From the NCBI RefSeq assembly GCF_000189635.1, contig NW_002476571.1, positions 584,312 to 648,311 on the forward strand: a stretch of 64,000 bases of DNA, in the 5' to 3' direction. Each line of letters opens with the position of its first letter. Position 1 is the first letter of the stretch. Origin of the DNA: Tetrahymena thermophila SB210 (Eukaryota > Ciliophora > Oligohymenophorea > Hymenostomatida > Tetrahymenidae). Below, in pieces: positions 61,311-64,000 of the stretch. The position numbers and the translations under genes were made by a program. The notes below the pieces were generated by a model that was given only the letters and a program-made list of their open reading frames with translations, ran no database searches and was not told where the DNA came from.

Positions 61311-61799
61311 TCTTTAAATTTTGCTGTTCTACTATTTAAGTTTTGAGAAAAAATAGTATAAAATAAAAAATAAGAAATTGGTAATATTATAAATTTCTAA
61401 ATCTCTCTATCTAATTTGGAAATCATTATTTTTCACTTGAACACACTTACAAAAAATAAATAATAGAAATAGAACTCATAATTATATAAAAAATATTTAA
61501 ACAAGCTAGTTTTTTATTTATTTTTGTTTGAAATACTTTTAAAGGTTGGATACAGGCAGAATAATAGAAGTATTAAAATTAAATTAATTAACTAACTTAT
61601 TAATCTAGCTTGCTTATTGCTTAGCTTAAAATTTAGATTAATGAAAGAATAAAACTAACTAACATGTATACTTTAATTAAGTATTTAATTTAATCCATCT
61701 TTGTTCTTTAAATACCTAAATTTATTAATTGATAACTAAATAATAGACTTATTTAAACAATAGTATAAAGTATTTAGTTATTTTAGATTAAAAATGATT

Positions 61800-62460
61800 T
61801 GCACTTTTAATTAATAATTGTTAAAATCTGAATAGAATAAATTGAAAATAATAAATTTAATTTTTGATCAGGTAGTCAGTCAGTCAGTCTCCCTTCTAAA
61901 AAATTTTCTGATTAAACTATTTCCTCAATTATATTATTTTTTTGCAAGTAAAAAATTGATTAATACTGAATAGTAAAAATAATAAAATGAAATTAAAAAA
62001 TTTAATGAACTAATAACAAAATAATATTCTTATTTGAATGAACAGGAGTAAAAATTAATTAGTTATTTTATATTGAAATATTATTTGTTCTATAAATTAA
62101 TAATTGTTAATATCTGAATAGAAAAAAATTGGAAATATGATATTTATTTCATTTTTTTTAAGGCAGGTAGAGGCGCTCGTCCCTTCTAAAAAAATTTTTT
62201 GATTAAATAATTTATTCAATTATAATATTTTGATTGCAAAAATACATTTATTTTATTCAAACTGATGAGTAAAAAATAAATGAATTAATAGTTAAAGTAT
62301 ATTCTAATATGAATAGGAATAAAATTAAGTAATTATTTTAGGTGAATAAATTTGTTTGTTTTATAAAATAAATGTTAAAATCTGAATAGAATAAATTGAA
62401 AATAAAACTTTTAATTTTTGGTCAGGTAGGCAGTCTCCCTTCTAAAAAGATTAGAATAAA
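61800..62460. repeat. Three degenerate tandem repeats (~265-290 bp)
   Basis: A block with AATCTGAATAGAATAAATTG, then GATCAGGTAGTCAGTC, then TCCCTTCTAAAAA occurs near 61826, 62113 and 62379. The copies differ mainly in the CAGT run (three CAGT units in the first, a changed GGCAGGTAGAGGCGCTCG in the second, GGTCAGGTAGGCAGTC in the third). Confidence 0.75.
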
Positions 62461-63293
62461 AACTCAATTATAATATTTATAATCCAAATAAATATTTGAT
62501 TAAAACTGAACAGTAAAATAATAAAATAAAATTAAAAAATTTTATTCAGCATTAATCAATTTCTATCCAGTTTAACAAAAAAATTTGATATTTTTCTATT
62601 TAAATTAATGTAAATAATTCAAAAATATTTAAGACAAAAAAATTAAATTTCCTGATTACAGACTAAAAGGCAATTAACCAGGGAGGGAATCAATCAATAT
62701 CCAAAAATTAATTTTACCTCATCTTATTATTGAGTGTGAAATAAATTATTAAATTAAGAAGAAATTAAGAGCTATTTTTTTCATTAGCTATTGAACTGTT
62801 AATTTTTTTAAAAGATATAAATCTTGTTACAATTTATCAAATATTTAATAGATATTTTATTTTCAATTACTATTATTCATAATGTAATCAAATAACTATG
62901 AATTTTTAATCATCATTATAAATTAACACATAATTTATCTCCTTTCAATGAACAAGATTTACAATAAATAAAAAGTTACTTTTTAAATTCAAACTTGAGA
63001 GTTTTATTTTGATGAATAATTTATGGTTTAAGAAAATCAAAAATTAATGTTGACGAGATAAATTTAAAAGCAAAAGCATAAGGATTTTCGTCTTGTGTTG
63101 ATTACAAGATTTATCTATTGTATTTTAATTATTAATTATGAGAATAAAAGCAATCAAATTTTATCTTCAGGCTTTCAATAATCGTAATTTCCGTCTAATT
63201 AATTATAAAAGTGTTTAGATTAAAAATAAATAATTTTTTCATTAACAATTTAAATAAATTAAAAATTAAAATACATTAGGAAAAAAACAATAA

Positions 63294-63644
63294 ATGAAAT
63301 AAGTATATATTTTGTTATTCATTCTTATTTTAGACTCTATAAATGCTATTGATAAAACACCACAATGTGCAAAAGATCTGACCTTAAAAATGGAGTAAGG
63401 AGAAATTTGTAAAAAAGGTGAAACAGATTGCTATACTGCTCTTGTATCTTTAATTAAATGCAAATAGAATTGTGCAATTTAAAACGATTAAATTTAAAGT
63501 AAGACTTATTCTTGCATAGAAAGTAATTGCTCTTCTTCAAATCCTGCTGTTTAGTCATATTTAAATGACTTAATCAAGTGTATAAATTATAGCTCTATTA
63601 TGCTATTTAGAATTATTTTTGTATTTATTTTCATATATATTTGA
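63294..63644 (+). CDS. Small secreted Cys-rich protein, possible GPI signal
   Basis: Single exon, 116 residues. Residues 1-18 (MKQVYILLFILILDSINA) are a clear signal peptide. The mature part has eight Cys (25, 39, 46, 56, 60, 74, 79 and 96), an even number that fits four disulphides. The C-terminus (SSIMLFRIIFVFIFIYI) is hydrophobic and directly at the end, as in GPI-attachment signals, preceded by small residues (NYSS). Surface or secretory-granule location is likely. Similar small Cys-rich families are common in ciliates, including immobilisation antigens and granule cargo, but I do not recognise the family. It could also be membrane-anchored by a single C-terminal helix. Confidence 0.85.
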
Positions 63645-64000
63645 TTCAAATAAGTGTATTTATTTTTTAATTTTTCATAATTATCATAAAATAAACTTTG
63701 CTGCTATATTATTTATTAATATATATTTTTTTTAAATTTAATACTAATAAATAAAATTTTTTGTATAATCAAAATAAGATTTTAATTTTAAATTGATGTT
63801 GTACATACATGCTTAAAAATAATTACACATCATATATGCCATTAATTATATGATAAAAGTATATATGAATTTTAAAAGGTAGCCAGCACCTTTTTTAGTC
63901 TCCCCTTCATTTCCTCAATTTTTTATTTTCATATTGTCATTAAAACATATTCTGATTTAAAAAGAAAAAAAAATACTTAAGCTACCATTTAGTCATTTTT
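63645..64000. other. Right-edge non-coding sequence
   Basis: 3' flank of the Cys-rich gene and AT-rich DNA to the window edge. No gene seen, although a gene might begin beyond the edge. Confidence 0.4.

Larger units (their letters stand above)
60473..63293. other. Intergenic region with a non-coding GC island and a degenerate tandem repeat
   Basis: Long spacer upstream of DPH3 (minus) and the Cys-rich secreted protein (plus). It includes the GC-richer stretch at 61130-61310 and the threefold repeat at 61800-62460, listed separately. Otherwise AT-rich and without a convincing gene. Confidence 0.5.

Noticed and set aside
1..64000. tRNA genes, CRISPR arrays, telomeric GGGGTT repeats and the chromosome-breakage sequence
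   Set aside because: Looked for B-box-like GGTTCNANNCC, regularly spaced repeats, G4T2 arrays and the canonical 15-mer; none was seen by eye.

Overview
The window is macronuclear-type ciliate DNA, most likely Tetrahymena or a close relative. It is extremely AT-rich. Every gene I could reconstruct uses TAA and TAG as glutamine codons and TGA as the only stop. Introns are short, AT-rich and GT...AG. A standard-code reading yields only 60-78 residue fragments, whereas the ciliate code gives long exons that join in frame with no length remainder. Two runs of exactly 100 N are scaffold gaps. I saw no tRNA, rRNA, CRISPR array, telomeric repeat or canonical Tetrahymena chromosome-breakage sequence.

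Left (1-10.5 kb): two divergent genes built from leucine-rich repeats, mostly one repeat per 90-nt exon with identical splice phase. One is on the minus strand (0.4-2.8 kb, running off the left edge). The other is on the plus strand (3.9/4.5-10.5 kb) and is interrupted by a triplicated intronic block that contains the first gap. From 11.3 to 16.7 kb on the minus strand lies a 1778-residue protein with a complete SecA-type motor and a TPR-like segment.

Middle (19-37 kb): a small ARM/importin-alpha-like protein (plus), a stand-alone alpha-adaptin appendage-like protein (minus), a 1001-residue coiled-coil protein (minus), a tandem pair of MAP-kinase-derived pseudokinases (plus; the first copy is frameshifted), a roughly 1250-residue Asn/Gln-rich coiled-coil protein (minus) and a Ser-Pro-rich protein (minus).

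Right (38-64 kb): a RING-finger protein with a chromo-barrel/MBT-like domain, an acidic protein of unknown function, a voltage-gated-type K+ channel with a CNBD-like domain, a short coiled-coil protein with strongly biased codons, the cAMP-dependent protein kinase regulatory subunit (10 exons fully reconstructed, 381 residues), a 599-residue multi-exon coiled-coil protein, a mu-class-like glutathione S-transferase, the diphthamide-biosynthesis protein DPH3, and a small secreted Cys-rich protein.

The genes do not form an operon; each stands alone, separated by 0.3-3 kb of AT-rich DNA. Themes are signalling (PKA-R, K+ channel, pseudokinases), large coiled-coil structural proteins, and free-standing pieces of larger machines (adaptin ear, importin-like ARM, SecA motor). 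No single cooperating system is evident. The most unusual items are the SecA-like motor, the pseudokinase pair, the free adaptin ear and the 90-nt LRR exon arrays.
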